Source: Limnephilus marmoratus (Eukaryota > Arthropoda > Insecta > Trichoptera > Limnephilidae). From it: 64,000 bases of DNA. Location of the stretch: NCBI GenBank assembly GCA_917880885.1, contig OU862920.1, forward strand, positions 62,001 through 126,000, written 5' to 3'. Positions 54,176 to 64,000 of this stretch are shown piece by piece. Both the position numbers and the translations under genes were made by a program. The notes under the pieces were generated by a model. That model did no database searches. It was not told where the DNA came from and worked only from the letters and a program-made list of their open reading frames with translations. Position 1 is the stretch's first letter; the number at the start of each line of letters is the position of its first letter.

Positions 54176-56598
54176 ACCTACTACGTCCTGTTCTTCACTA
54201 TTTTCATTATTTTTATAATACCAAAGCAAATAAAATTAGGAGAAAATGTAAATAAATATAACTCTTATTTACCAACATATTATGTGATTGATTCAAATTT
54301 AAAAAAATGTTTTAAACATAATGTAGGTACTTACAAATAAGGATTGTATTAAGGCAATAGGTACCTAACTATGGACCTATTTGAAAAAAACCACAAAGAA
54401 AAAAATAAATATGTACATTTATAACTTTTTATCGCACTTAAAGCTTCTTTTTTTTTACATGAGCTCCACACAAGAGGCTTTATGTTTCCGTCGAATTCGT
54501 CAGAATTAATTATTAGCATGGAGTTATGTGTCAAGACAGAGATCCTATACCTACTGATTTATTGTCGTTTATGAATGGTCAAACACCATGTACAATTATT
54601 CTCAAATAGTAAAACACCATGCACAAATCGTACCATAAAACGAACAGGTCCCTACATACATGTATAGGGAGGTAGATGAAATTGTCTCTCCAAAAATGAA
54701 CGTAATAATATCTTAGATTCTCACCGCGATTGACTACTGCCATCTTTTGAAACATTTTCAAAAAAGCTTTTAGTTTCAAATGTAACCGTAAACAGAAAGA
54801 TAAATGGGCGCCACATGACAGAGGGCTTTTGCTAGTAATTAAAGTTCCCGGTTTTCATTGTTAAATTAAAGTTTCAAATTATAAAATTGTCTTTAAAAAA
54901 TGGAAAAACATAATACCAACAATTTATCGTAACGATTTTTTAAATAAACGAATCTAAAGACTTGTAATCAGCGTTTAAAAAAAAAACGAAAATTGGTGTT
55001 TATGAAAAAATTAAACAAAAAACATATTCATTTATTTTCTTCAAATTTCTTTACGTGGTTTTATAGAAAACCCCTAAAGGTTATACTTTGAGGATATTCA
55101 GCAGTTAAAAATATTTTTTAAAACATACGAAAAACGGTCAGAATAAGGTCGTATTTCTGATTTGGTTTTGATGAATGCTAAGCCTATGTTAATTTTAAAA
55201 ATGTATAAAAAATATTTTTCTTATTAAAAACATTATGTTTATCGATTTGCGAAATAATATAATCATTATTTCAAATTAATGAATGATTACATTCGGTTCA
55301 ACAGTTTTTACTCTCAACTCTTTTAGTCTCAACAGTTGGTACAATTCGGATGTATGTATAACTACTTTTTTTATACATATTGAATAATAAGTTGGCATTT
55401 TTTTTTATACGTAGGTAATGGAAAAATTTTATAGATAATGAAAATATAAGTTGGCATTTTTTTTTTGTACTTAATGAAACATAATTTGAATTTTCATACA
55501 ATCAATGGAAAATTTTTATACATAATGAAAATATAAGTTGGCCTTTTTTTTTAGTACATAATGAAACATAATGTGAATTTTCATACATAGAGAAAATATT
55601 AGTTGGCATTTTTTGTTCATAATGGATATATAAGTTGGCACATCGTAACACATATCTAAATCTAGTTCCTCTTATTGGCCGGAGACGCTGTTCATGCGCG
55701 GTTTGTGCGCATGCGCGCAGAAAAAATTTCGAAAAAAATATGTTTGTCTGCGATTTTGACCCTTCTATGTAGAGAATTTGTATGAAAGGTCAGAATCGCT
55801 TGTGCCAACATTTACCCATGTCATAGGGAAAAATTCACCTGGCAACCCCAGAATATTTTTAAATGATTTTATCTGTTGCATCAAAATGTCAAATTTGAGG
55901 CGATTCTTTCTATCAAAGTCGATGCGTGTTACTTGATGAAAACATCGTAAAACCTATCAATTTACGTAATTAACGCAAGTAATGTTGTTTTGGTACATAG
56001 TTTATTGTTCTAGGAATGTGTTTCGGTCAATAAAATATACGATAGCTCAAAATCAATCCACGAAACATTCAATTCAAAGTGGTGCTTTGTTAGGAAATTT
56101 CCGTGTTTTTCCTGGCCGTTGACGGGGGAAGGGTAGATGTCATCCAACCATTGTTTTAGGTTGTTTATTTCTACATTCGCAGTTCGATTTCTCTAATAAC
56201 TCTAATATTTTAACTCTAAGCCGTCGCTGTATTCTATATTCTAGATCATTTAATAAGTCAGGTACGCCTCGTACGTCATAATATCTGATAATATTATATT
56301 ATCGTGAAAACAAGCTTTTGGGACCAAGTGGTTAAAACAAATTATAATATGAATAGCACAGTAACACGAACGGAATTATTATCACTACTGAGTTATTAGA
56401 AGAAAAGCATAGTGTATATATTCAAGATATGTAGAAGGAAGAATGTGTGACAATAGTTTAATTTAGGAATCATAACTTTTAATTGAATCATTAACTCAAT
56501 ATGAAATTTGTGTATATATAATAAGACAAATGTAAAAAATGGGAACAGACCTGGAATGCATTTTGAAATAAAAATGTTAGAAGAGAAGAAGAACTTAC
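54176..56598. other. Intron 1 of GIGYF-like gene, proximal part
   Basis: AT-rich. Near 55340-55640 a diverged tandem pattern repeats ATAATGAAAATATAAGTTGG with TTTTTT and CATAATTTGAATTTTCATAC several times. No coding sequence was recognised. Confidence 0.5.
55340..55650. repeat. Short-period AT-rich tandem repeat
   Basis: ATAAGTTGGCATTTTTTT-type units recur about four times (near 55388, 55446, 55531, 55600), alternating with AATGAAACATAATNTGAATT units, with a period of roughly 60-85 bp. Confidence 0.65.
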
Positions 56599-56777
56599 CG
56601 ATATACCGTGACGTCCTTGTCTTTATGGCTGGGCAGCATGGTGGGCTTGGGGGCGCTGGTGGGGACAGCTAAGGTGGAACCGGCTGGGGGCCCGGACTGG
56701 GACATGGTGCTGGCCGCTGCCACCGGGCTGCTGTTGGCTTGCGAGTCCGGAAATATATCATTCCTTTTATCCCCCAT
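56599..56777 (-). CDS. GIGYF-like gene, first coding exon
   Basis: Starts at ATG 56777 in a good context (CTAACATGG) and encodes MGDKRNDIFPDSQANSSPVA, an Ala/Ser/Pro-rich middle, and HKDKDVTVY. The donor TATCG|GTAAGT is consensus and leaves two bases that, with the first base of exon 2, make the Arg of the YRYGREEM motif. The region is disordered by composition and has no signal peptide. The open frame extends only slightly upstream without another ATG, so this start is likely. Confidence 0.8.
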
Positions 56778-57202
56778 GTTAGTTTTTCGAAAGATCAACG
56801 AGGATTTAACAGATTAGTTTCTCAACTTTCCTTTTCCGTGGTGTGGCTGTGTGACAGAAAAAAAACGAAACAACAATTAAATCACTTGTTCACCAGTCAG
56901 CTAGTTTACAGGAACGTACGTAAAGCTTGGGGGGGGAGGTTCTAGTCATACTACCGCATTAATTGCTACCATTTTACCTCAATTAAAACATAAAGTTAAT
57001 TCCTGAGCAAACGCATCAAATAATAAGTAGAGGACGGGGGTATTACCAATTGTGTGGTAACATTATTATGATTATTAATTTTTGTGCTATTATGGCCATT
57101 ACAGTATCGTGGGCAGGGCAGATGATGCATACTGTAAGGCTGTTCGAAACATTGCCTTAAGGAGAAAAAAATAATAATGATAATCCTTCGAACATATTTC
57201 AT

Positions 57203-57650
57203 TTACATTGAACGAGTTGAACCATCAGCATATAATATTTCGTAAATAATAATAATATATTACTTCATTTAACTATAACATGTTTTGAATGAATAGACAA
57301 AAATATTAATCACGAAACATATGTATGTATTTAATTTTTGTAACTTTGAATTTTAAAAAAGATATGTCTTCAAGTATACACATATGTATACTATATTTTT
57401 TGTTAAATTCTAAGCAAACGGTTCTATAATGAACTGCGTACTCATATAACCAATTCTACAACTTTTGTTATATTATTAACAAGATTACTCATAGAAACAA
57501 AGATTCCCACCTCTTTGCACCTTGAATCGTCTTGATAGTTGAAAAATATAATAATTACGTAAAAATGTTTACATTTAATCTCTTTTCACATTGTATTTGC
57601 AAAAAAATATATATATAATAATAGACGTTGTTAATTTACTTAGGCGGCCC
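57203..57650. other. Upstream flank of GIGYF-like gene, no gene seen
   Basis: AT-rich. It may contain the promoter of the minus-strand gene, but no defined element could be recognised. Confidence 0.35.
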
Positions 57651-57926
57651 CTAGACGATCAATTATATTGCTCAATATTACGAATCGTGCAATATTATTG
57701 ACCATTTAGAGTTAATATTGAAGATTGCTCAATAATTGAACAAAAGTTTGAGCGAGTTTAATTTTTATTGCATCATATTTTTCCATTGCATCGTGTAGGG
57801 TCAGTATTGCACAATATTTTTTCAATTTTCATTTTATCAACTCGAAAACATTTAGCAGTTCGTTTATTGTGCAATATAATTGATGGTCTTATTGTGCAAT
57901 ATAACTGATCATTTGGATTCTAAGCG
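57651..57926. mobile_element. MITE candidate
   Basis: Left end GGCGGCCCCTAGACGATCAA continues TTATATTGC; right end reads GCAATATAACTGATCATTTG and GATTCTAAGCGCC, roughly complementary to the left. Inside, TTGTGCAATATAA recurs. The ends match imperfectly and the target duplication is unclear. Confidence 0.4.
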
Positions 57927-58019
57927 CCTTTCAATCTTGTACAATAAAATATATTGAACAATGTTATTGTAGCGTTAATAATAAAGCATATTTCCTGTGA
58001 ATTCGATAATGCAAGAAAT

Positions 58020-58600
58020 CAAAACAAGGAGCGTCCAACCCTATTGTTACCCTCGTAAACCATATTCCCCTATCTGATATTTTTTCTATCATCAAAGATA
58101 GATCTCGCAACGTTTGGGGACTGAGTATTGGAACATTCCTAGTCAATCCAAGGGTGCCCGCTATGCCTCAATACAAAGGACTATCCTATCAAAACTGTAG
58201 TTTCAAAAATTCCCCCATTTTTCCAAAAAAGAAATTTCCTCACTTTTTCGAATGAGAATCGGACATTGCTCCGTTCCTTCTCACCTTTTTAAAATTTACA
58301 TCCTTGACTCCCCAGATTATACATTCTGTAGTCTAGATGTGGGAACTTTAGATCACATATTTTTTTGGTTGTCCCTCTCTAAATAAATATCCTCTCTTCC
58401 ATCGAGCGTTATATAAAATTGTCTCCCCTCCATTCAACATTTCATCTCTTCTAAGTCTGAACGCAACTCCAATTTTCCGTTTAATTCTGAAATTTGCTCA
58501 TTTAAATACAATTAATATATATTTTCACCTTTCCTTTCTCTGTAATTTTAAATGATGGCCTAGAACACCCTTGAAGGGTGAAAGCCAGAAATAATTGAAA
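58020..58600 (+). pseudogene. LINE polyprotein C-terminal relic
   Basis: With stops and shifts the plus strand reads SDIFSIIKDRSRNVWGL, then GTLDHIFFGCPSLNKYPLFH and FAHLNTINIYF. LDHIFFGCP is the zinc-binding block near the end of jockey/I-type LINE proteins. The stop at about 58548 is followed by a short 3' region with an A-run. Confidence 0.55.
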
Positions 58601-59090
58601 AAAAAATAATATATATCCTCCTCGGACTCAGTGTCTCCTGTGGGCGACATAAAAAAGTGATGTGATTCCTGGAATACTATTAATTCAAACCAATTGGAGA
58701 CCCAGCGTCTCCTACAAGAGTCATACAATTCTGAAAACATTGAGAATTAAAAAAAAACTTGTTTTAATAAAATTATTTTATGTGGTTTTTTAGATATACA
58801 AATTCAAAAATAAAAATAAATTTTGAAACGCTATTTTTCCTGGGTCTGAGGAGGATATATATATATATATATTAATTTAAAATAATAATTTATAAAATAT
58901 ATAAACATTTCCATACAAATTGTTTGTTTTCCTTTGGGAAACTAAAATTTGTTTATTTCAAACAATTTACTCAGCAATTACAACTTCACATTGGAGATGG
59001 TTGACAACATTATTGAGAAAAAGTAAAACCAAAAGTTTATTTTTTTCTTATTTAAATAGTTTAATCTTACATAAATGATGTTTGCTATTA

Positions 59091-60034
59091 TACAAGGTGG
59101 CGCAAAATTAATCACCCTATCGGAAGATGTTATAATTTTTGCAAATGGCGTTGTACGTCAATCATATTTGACATTTGTGAACTAGACAGCTGCAGAATAC
59201 AAACAGATAAGCAATGGAGCACTATACTCCGCAAGAGCGTGGAATAATTGTGTCGATTTAAGCTTTAACGCTTTTAGCGATTTTGTGTCGAAAGTCACCA
59301 CGAGCAACGAGGCGCATTTCCACTTAAACGGTTACACCAATAAGCATAATATTCGTTTCTGGGGCACTGAAAATCCGCATGTGATACACGAAAAGCCATT
59401 ACATCCACTAGAAGCCACTGTGTGATGCGGCGTTGGCGCGGGAGGAGTGATTGGGCCGTATTTTTTGAGGACGCCATTGGCATTACGGTCACTGTTACTG
59501 GCGAACGCTACAGGGCCATGATAAACAACTTCTTACTTCCGGAATTGGATGAGCGGGGCTTGGTGAACATGTGGTTTCAACAAGACAGTGCAACCGTACA
59601 CCCAGCACGAGCCACAATGGATATTGTGAAGGAAGCGTTTTCTGGTCGCGTAATCTCTCGTTTTGGCGATTTGGTATGGCCAGCAAGATCGCCCGATTAA
59701 ACCATTCCAGACTTCTTTATTTGGGGCTATTTGAAGTTGCAGGTTTATGCCAACAAGCCTCAGAAAATCGCAGCCCTTAAGGAGAATATTCAACAGGAAT
59801 GCGAACAGTTATCACCGGAAATCTTGCGGAAAGTCATGGAAAATGCGATAAAACGGGCACAAATGTGTATCAACACTGGCGGCAGCCACTTGACGGTTAT
59901 CATCTTTTCCACTTATCAGAAAAAATTGTAAAAGTCCAAATAAAGATTTCTATTACTCAAAATCATTTTTTTTTTATTTAGTAAAAAAGTTATTCAAAAA
60001 CAAAATTGGATGATTAATTTTGCGCCACCCTGTA
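59091..60034 (+). mobile_element. mariner/Tc1-type transposon, internally deleted
   Basis: 944 bp between TACAAGGTGGCGCAAAATTA and its inverted partner ending TTTTGCGCCACCCTGTA, flanked by TA on both sides. The ~24-bp TIRs have a few mismatches. The transposase is interrupted, and the element is shorter than a full one of this type. Confidence 0.9.
59216..59931 (+). pseudogene. mariner/Tc1-type transposase, broken
   Basis: Begins MEHYTPQERGIIVSI at 59216 and hits a stop; the helix-turn-helix part is mostly gone. The catalytic part resumes with FFEDAIGITVTVTGERYRAM and WFQQDSATVHPARATMDIV, carrying the second Asp. A stop sits right after PARSPD, where the third catalytic Asp lies; the tail then reads DFFIWGYLKLQVYANKPQ and GGSHLTVIIF. 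The first catalytic Asp segment is not readable. Confidence 0.85.
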
Positions 60035-61118
60035 TAACTTTCTTTCGTGGATAGACCAAAATGACCTTAGTGAGTTAGTCAAGAAACTCTACAGAGTGAA
60101 TAATCTTGATATCCCAAAATGGATTATATTAGTGCAAAGTGAGGGTTGAGTTAACTCCCTAAAAGTAATGCCTGATGAGACTTTAATACCCTGCTTTGGG
60201 ACAGTAACGCTTTGGAGCATAAAGTGATTTGATGTATCTGAAGGAGCTATGCAAAATTTGTAGAAACAATAATTATAATTTTTTTAGTTTAATATATGTT
60301 CTGATTATCTTATGGATGAAACATCAACGGTAGCCCTTGACATAAGTCAGAATAACAGCACCCAGCACCGTTAATGATGTGGATGCTTGCGAGTCCCGTT
60401 CACGTAACATTTAATTATGTCTTGTTTATTTTAAGTATTATAACTATAATTCCACGAATGCTAACACAAATTCAATTCTAAATCTCAGAATGGTTGCATC
60501 ACAAACTCATCCATCCTGCCATACATACATTGAGCGCATTTGAAATTGCGGCGTACCCATTCGCTACGAACTATTTAATTAAATGTAATGTTTTATTACT
60601 CCTTGAAATGATTATTGTTAAATATTAATACATATCGTTGCATTAATTCGTAGAATGCGTAACCACCAAATGTCAAATTTTACAGGAGGCACAAAAAACC
60701 TTGTGGTGAAAAAAAATTAAAGACGGGTCATCGTTTTTATTTATGTTCCAAACCTAATATATATAATGTATTTCGAAATTTATTTTCAATCATTTAACTT
60801 TTGTAAGTTAAGGCTTTCTATTTCAAATCAGAGTTAGGAAGTTTACATATAAACCGAGAATGGAGATACATATTTTCCAAAGATGCCTAAATATTTTTCT
60901 GCAAACAGTTTTATGAACAACTAGCAGAAGACTTGGGAGATAGGAATTTCACATTAAAAAAATGAAACACAACAATACAGAACTGCGATATTGATTGTAT
61001 GAATTACTCAGTAACATCCTAATTGATTTATTTAGTCTCAGTATGTAAGAGTAACAGGATAAATATAATAGTAAAGCATAACAGCACAATACTAATACTA
61101 GGAATAATTTTGAAGTTA
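60035..61118. other. No gene seen
   Basis: AT-rich intergenic DNA without convincing open frames or recognised repeats. Confidence 0.5.
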
Positions 61119-61224
61119 AATAATAAGACCTGAAATGGTAAAATACTTTATTTTATTTACCATTTCAGGTCTTATTATTCAGACATATATAATAAGACCA
61201 GAAATGGTAAATAAAATAAAGTAT
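61119..61224. repeat. Three-arm palindrome
   Basis: Arm 1 (61119-61142, AATAATAAGACCTGAAATGG...) pairs with arm 2 (61143-61179). Arm 2 also pairs over about 36 bp, one mismatch, with arm 3 (61189-61224, ATAATAAGACCAGAAATGG...). Two alternative hairpins can therefore form from the same middle arm. Confidence 0.9.
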
Positions 61225-61794
61225 GTGGAAATAAGGAGTTTCGAAGTATTCGCGAGTAAAAATGGCACATTGTTACGCAGTTTCCTAATTTGTGTTTATC
61301 TAAAAAGTTTTTTTTTTAATTTGCGAGTTTTACTAGTCGATGCGGAACTAATTTTAACATCAGATGGCATTAAAAACGTATTTTCGAAAAATTTGGAGTT
61401 ACGCAGTCTAGGAATTAATGCGATGATATAATTTTACATTCAATACGAATATTGCTTTGTCATTGAAATCCTTATTGAAACAATAAAGTATGTTTTTCCC
61501 AAGGCCCTGTTAAAGAAGATTTTTACTCTCCGCTGTTGGCCTGGTCCAACTGGTCCTGGTCCAGTGGGGCCCTAATTAAATAAATGCGATTAACACAGCT
61601 GTGTTAACATACATTTAACTTTTACGGTAACAAGAAAATTTGTTAATTATTCAACTTCACTTACCGCCGCACTTTCAGGCACAGATTTAGACATTTCCGT
61701 AAATAATATTTTAATACTTTCCACCGAAATTTCCGTAAATTGCCTAATTTTACAAGTACAGACTATTATAATCATCGGGCGATAAGGAATGAAG

Positions 61795-61995
61795 ATTTTT
61801 ATTTCTTTTTTTTTAAAGAAAGGTAAACATTCCCGGGTTACGAATAACCTGACAATATTTGAAAATTTCCTACTACCATCACAGTAAACTGAAAATGTCG
61901 CTTGTGTCGTGATTCGTGATAGAGGACCAAGCCAGCCGAGGAATCGAACATACGAGGCACGGGTGGGACTTAAACACGATGCCAACTCAGCCACT
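61795..61995 (-). mobile_element. tRNA-derived SINE-B, second copy
   Basis: Same family as 23055-23275: CAGTGGCTGAGTTGGCATCG and GTTCGATTCCTCGGCTGGCT on the minus strand, then AAATATTGTCAGGTTATTCG and an A-rich tail. Confidence 0.8.
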
Positions 61996-63359
61996 GACAC
62001 TGTTATTAATTGATAATCAATCAAAAATAATCCGATAAGCATTTTTAAAAGTTTCATCGTTAGGAAAGTTTGTTTTCAGCGGATTATATTAGTGCACTGA
62101 CTCTAGCAAAACAAATACTAATTAAAATTAGAGTACTCGCATATAGTACTCGCACCTTACCCCTCGAATTGGGGGTAATCTTATCAAAAAATAACTCGTT
62201 AATTAAATCCGCCTAAAAATAAACTGCCGTCGTGTTTCAATTCAAATATCACGATTTCCCGGCGCTTAGAGAAGTCGCGATAAAATGACATTAGAAGGCA
62301 TAGATATACCGCTCACGTAGATGGTAGATTTGTTTTTCAAAGAGAAAAGAAATATGTTCCTTTATTATAAATTATAATCATCGACAATACACGTATTTGT
62401 TTGGTAGGTTTGGTTTATTTGCACGTAATATAATATTGATGTCGTCTAAGCTTTTCTATGCCTATATACGGATTATGTTCCGAGTTCCGAGTCGTGCTAA
62501 GCTCGACATTCAACCAAACCTAGCTTATAACTAACTGAGATACCTATATTGTATTACGTAAATTTGGATAGAAAAATGCATAAGTACCTTCCCAAAATCT
62601 GAGCCTAGAAGTGCGGCGTTTAATGGAATATTTCCGTTTTTGTTTTTATTTTTATTTATTTAACGTTTAACGTTTGCTAAAGGAGGAGTTAGCGTAACCC
62701 CATATAATAACCAGAAAATAAATTACGACAATCCCATTATTTGGTTCATTTTTAAAATCACTTTATACAAAAAAAGTTTCAGTAAAATCACTTTTATACA
62801 AAAAAAAAATCAGACCTAAAAATGAAATTTGTACAAAGGAGCAAACATGAATAAACCAGTAGGTAGCCAGTGGCTAGCTCTAGGCCAGTGCTAACATTCA
62901 GCTCAGTGTCATTTCGCCCCTTTGGTTATAATACTTTTGAAGTCTTCTATCATTCTGACATTTGGACGTGGCCAGAATCAAGTATTCATTTGATCGTGTC
63001 ATGTCTTCTTCAAGCTCCCTGCGATTTTACCGCACAAGCACCTCAGGGGTCTCATTCCTAAAGCATTCAGTCTACTTTCATCCTTCCTCTGCCATACCTC
63101 ACTGAATTCGAAAACAATACATTTTAGTTGCTTCTGACTTACCAATGAGATTTCAGAAGCGTCAATTTTGCAACACCGTTCTCGAAAGTTCTATTATTTC
63201 TAAACAAACTGTTTCTCGGTGTTGTGAAATGATGGTTTAATTATTTCACCATAATTTAAATGAATGTTAATAAATCATTAAATATGTACTTACAATAACT
63301 TGTATTTTCTTTGATAAAACTTAAAATTATTATCGTGATTTATTTTTGAGGTATTAGCC
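61996..63359. other. No gene recognised
   Basis: AT-rich; a 63-codon frame at 62870-63061 shows no domain. An A-run of ten lies near 62800. Confidence 0.45.
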
Positions 63360-63480
63360 GTGTTGCGCTACCTCCTTCTTAGCCAATGTTTCTGACAGCG
63401 TTTCAGTGTCCATTATCAGGCAGAAAGATGTGTAATCCATGCCCTGATGATGGACACTGCAATGCTGCCTAAAATTAACT
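63360..63480 (+). repeat. Repeat D copy with terminal hairpin
   Basis: Matches 9620-9720 and additionally carries a mirror: CAGTGTCCATTATCAGG pairs with CCTGATGATGGACACTG about 30 nt later. Confidence 0.65.
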
Positions 63481-63639
63481 AGGGAAAGAAGTTCGGTACA
63501 ATCACTGTTATTATTTAAAATTTTGTATAAATGTTAAATCAGCTATTGCTCGCCTTTGTTGAAAAGTTTGAAACGCGCATTCAAAGTTATTGCTGAATTT
63601 GAAGGTAAGATATTTTATAAATTTGTTTTGAATGTGTTC

Positions 63640-64000
63640 TATGCTATCTATGTATACTTTGTATTGCGGGTTCCAAATTGGCGAAGCATTGTGCCCTTAC
63701 TAATGCAAAATATAACATTATTACTGAACGCGGGTTATTGAACACTTTTATTATGCGAAGAACAAAACCAAGCGTTTTATATGACCTGTGAACGATTGAG
63801 TCGATGTGCTTATTAAATATAAGTTTGCTATCAAGGTAAAAACCAAGATCTTTACATTCCGTTTTCGAGATGACAGGTTCATTATTGAGTGAATAAGAGT
63901 ACTTAATAACATATTTATTTCTGGTGAATGTCATAGTATGACATTTAGAAACATTGATTTCTAAACAGTTAACTTTGCAATACTTGCAAAGCCTATCTAG
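63640..64000 (-). pseudogene. Jockey-like LINE RT fragment (runs off the window)
   Basis: The minus strand reads LDRLCKYCKVNCLEINVSKC at the window edge, then HTMTFTRN, KTECKDLGFYLDSKLIFNKH, SYKTLGFVLRI and MLYFALVRAQ. This is the region following the YxDD box in jockey-clade LINEs. It stays open from the edge until about 63644. The catalytic motifs would lie beyond position 64000. Confidence 0.75.

Noticed and set aside
56608..56817. Plus-strand open frame over the first exon of the GIGYF-like gene
   Set aside because: It is antisense to an exon with a good start and a consensus donor on the minus strand.

Overview
The window is AT-rich, intron-bearing nuclear DNA from an arthropod, most probably an insect. 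The signs are spliced exons with GT-AG borders, a Ty1/copia element whose primer-binding site resembles that of Drosophila copia, an R4-type LINE, a DIRS retrotransposon, Helitrons, and hAT and mariner-type transposons. The order cannot be fixed from the sequence alone. Some spacer repeats resemble ones I know from Lepidoptera, which is only a hint.

Two host genes are visible, both on the minus strand and both incomplete. (1) Exons at 56599-56777, 39493-39628, 37712-37878, 33062-33270 and 25093-25244 join in phase into 281 codons. Their start carries an eIF4E/4EHP-binding motif like that of GIGYF proteins; no GYF domain and no 3' end are seen. (2) Exons at 24099-24232, 21802-21983, 20000-20205, 19199-19397, 18439-18599 and 14138-14245 encode the C-terminal part of carnitine O-palmitoyltransferase 1 (CPT1). 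Everything upstream of about the middle of CPT1 is absent. The exon that should carry the catalytic histidine is also missing between 21984 and 24098, and the phases of its neighbours (0 then 2) prove a gap there. Thus the 3' end of one gene and the 5' half of the other are both lost within about 860 bp.

Most of the rest is transposable elements, often nested. 1-14 kb: a GC-rich minisatellite, an ancient ~125-bp tandem array, tRNA-derived SINEs, a ~420-bp repeat family (REP-A) with a terminal hairpin, two Helitrons placed end to end, LINE remnants, and three near-identical 228-bp tandem units beyond the CPT1 3' end. 15.8-18.2 kb: a hAT transposon in the last CPT1 intron, with perfect 8-bp target duplications and a related empty site at 24.0 kb; its transposase is broken at a perfect 23-bp palindrome. 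26-34 kb: a terminal-inverted-repeat element split by a LINE, itself split by another LINE, then an R4 LINE with an 818-codon open frame, bracketed by a ~430-bp inverted repeat pair. 40-44.4 kb: a DIRS retrotransposon (gag, RT-RNase H, tyrosine recombinase). 46.5-52 kb: a copia element with almost identical LTRs but multiply broken frames, inserted in a second copy of the same terminal-inverted-repeat element. 53-54 kb: head-to-head REP-A copies and SINEs. 57-64 kb: a MITE candidate, an internally deleted mariner-type element, LINE ends, and a three-arm palindrome.

I found no CRISPR, rRNA, genuine tRNA gene or prokaryotic-style system. The most noteworthy points are the double gene truncation with loss of the CPT1 catalytic exon, two palindromes that look like template-switch products, a long GC-rich fold-back in an intron of the GIGYF-like gene, abutting Helitrons, and recent transposon insertions dated by paralogous empty sites.
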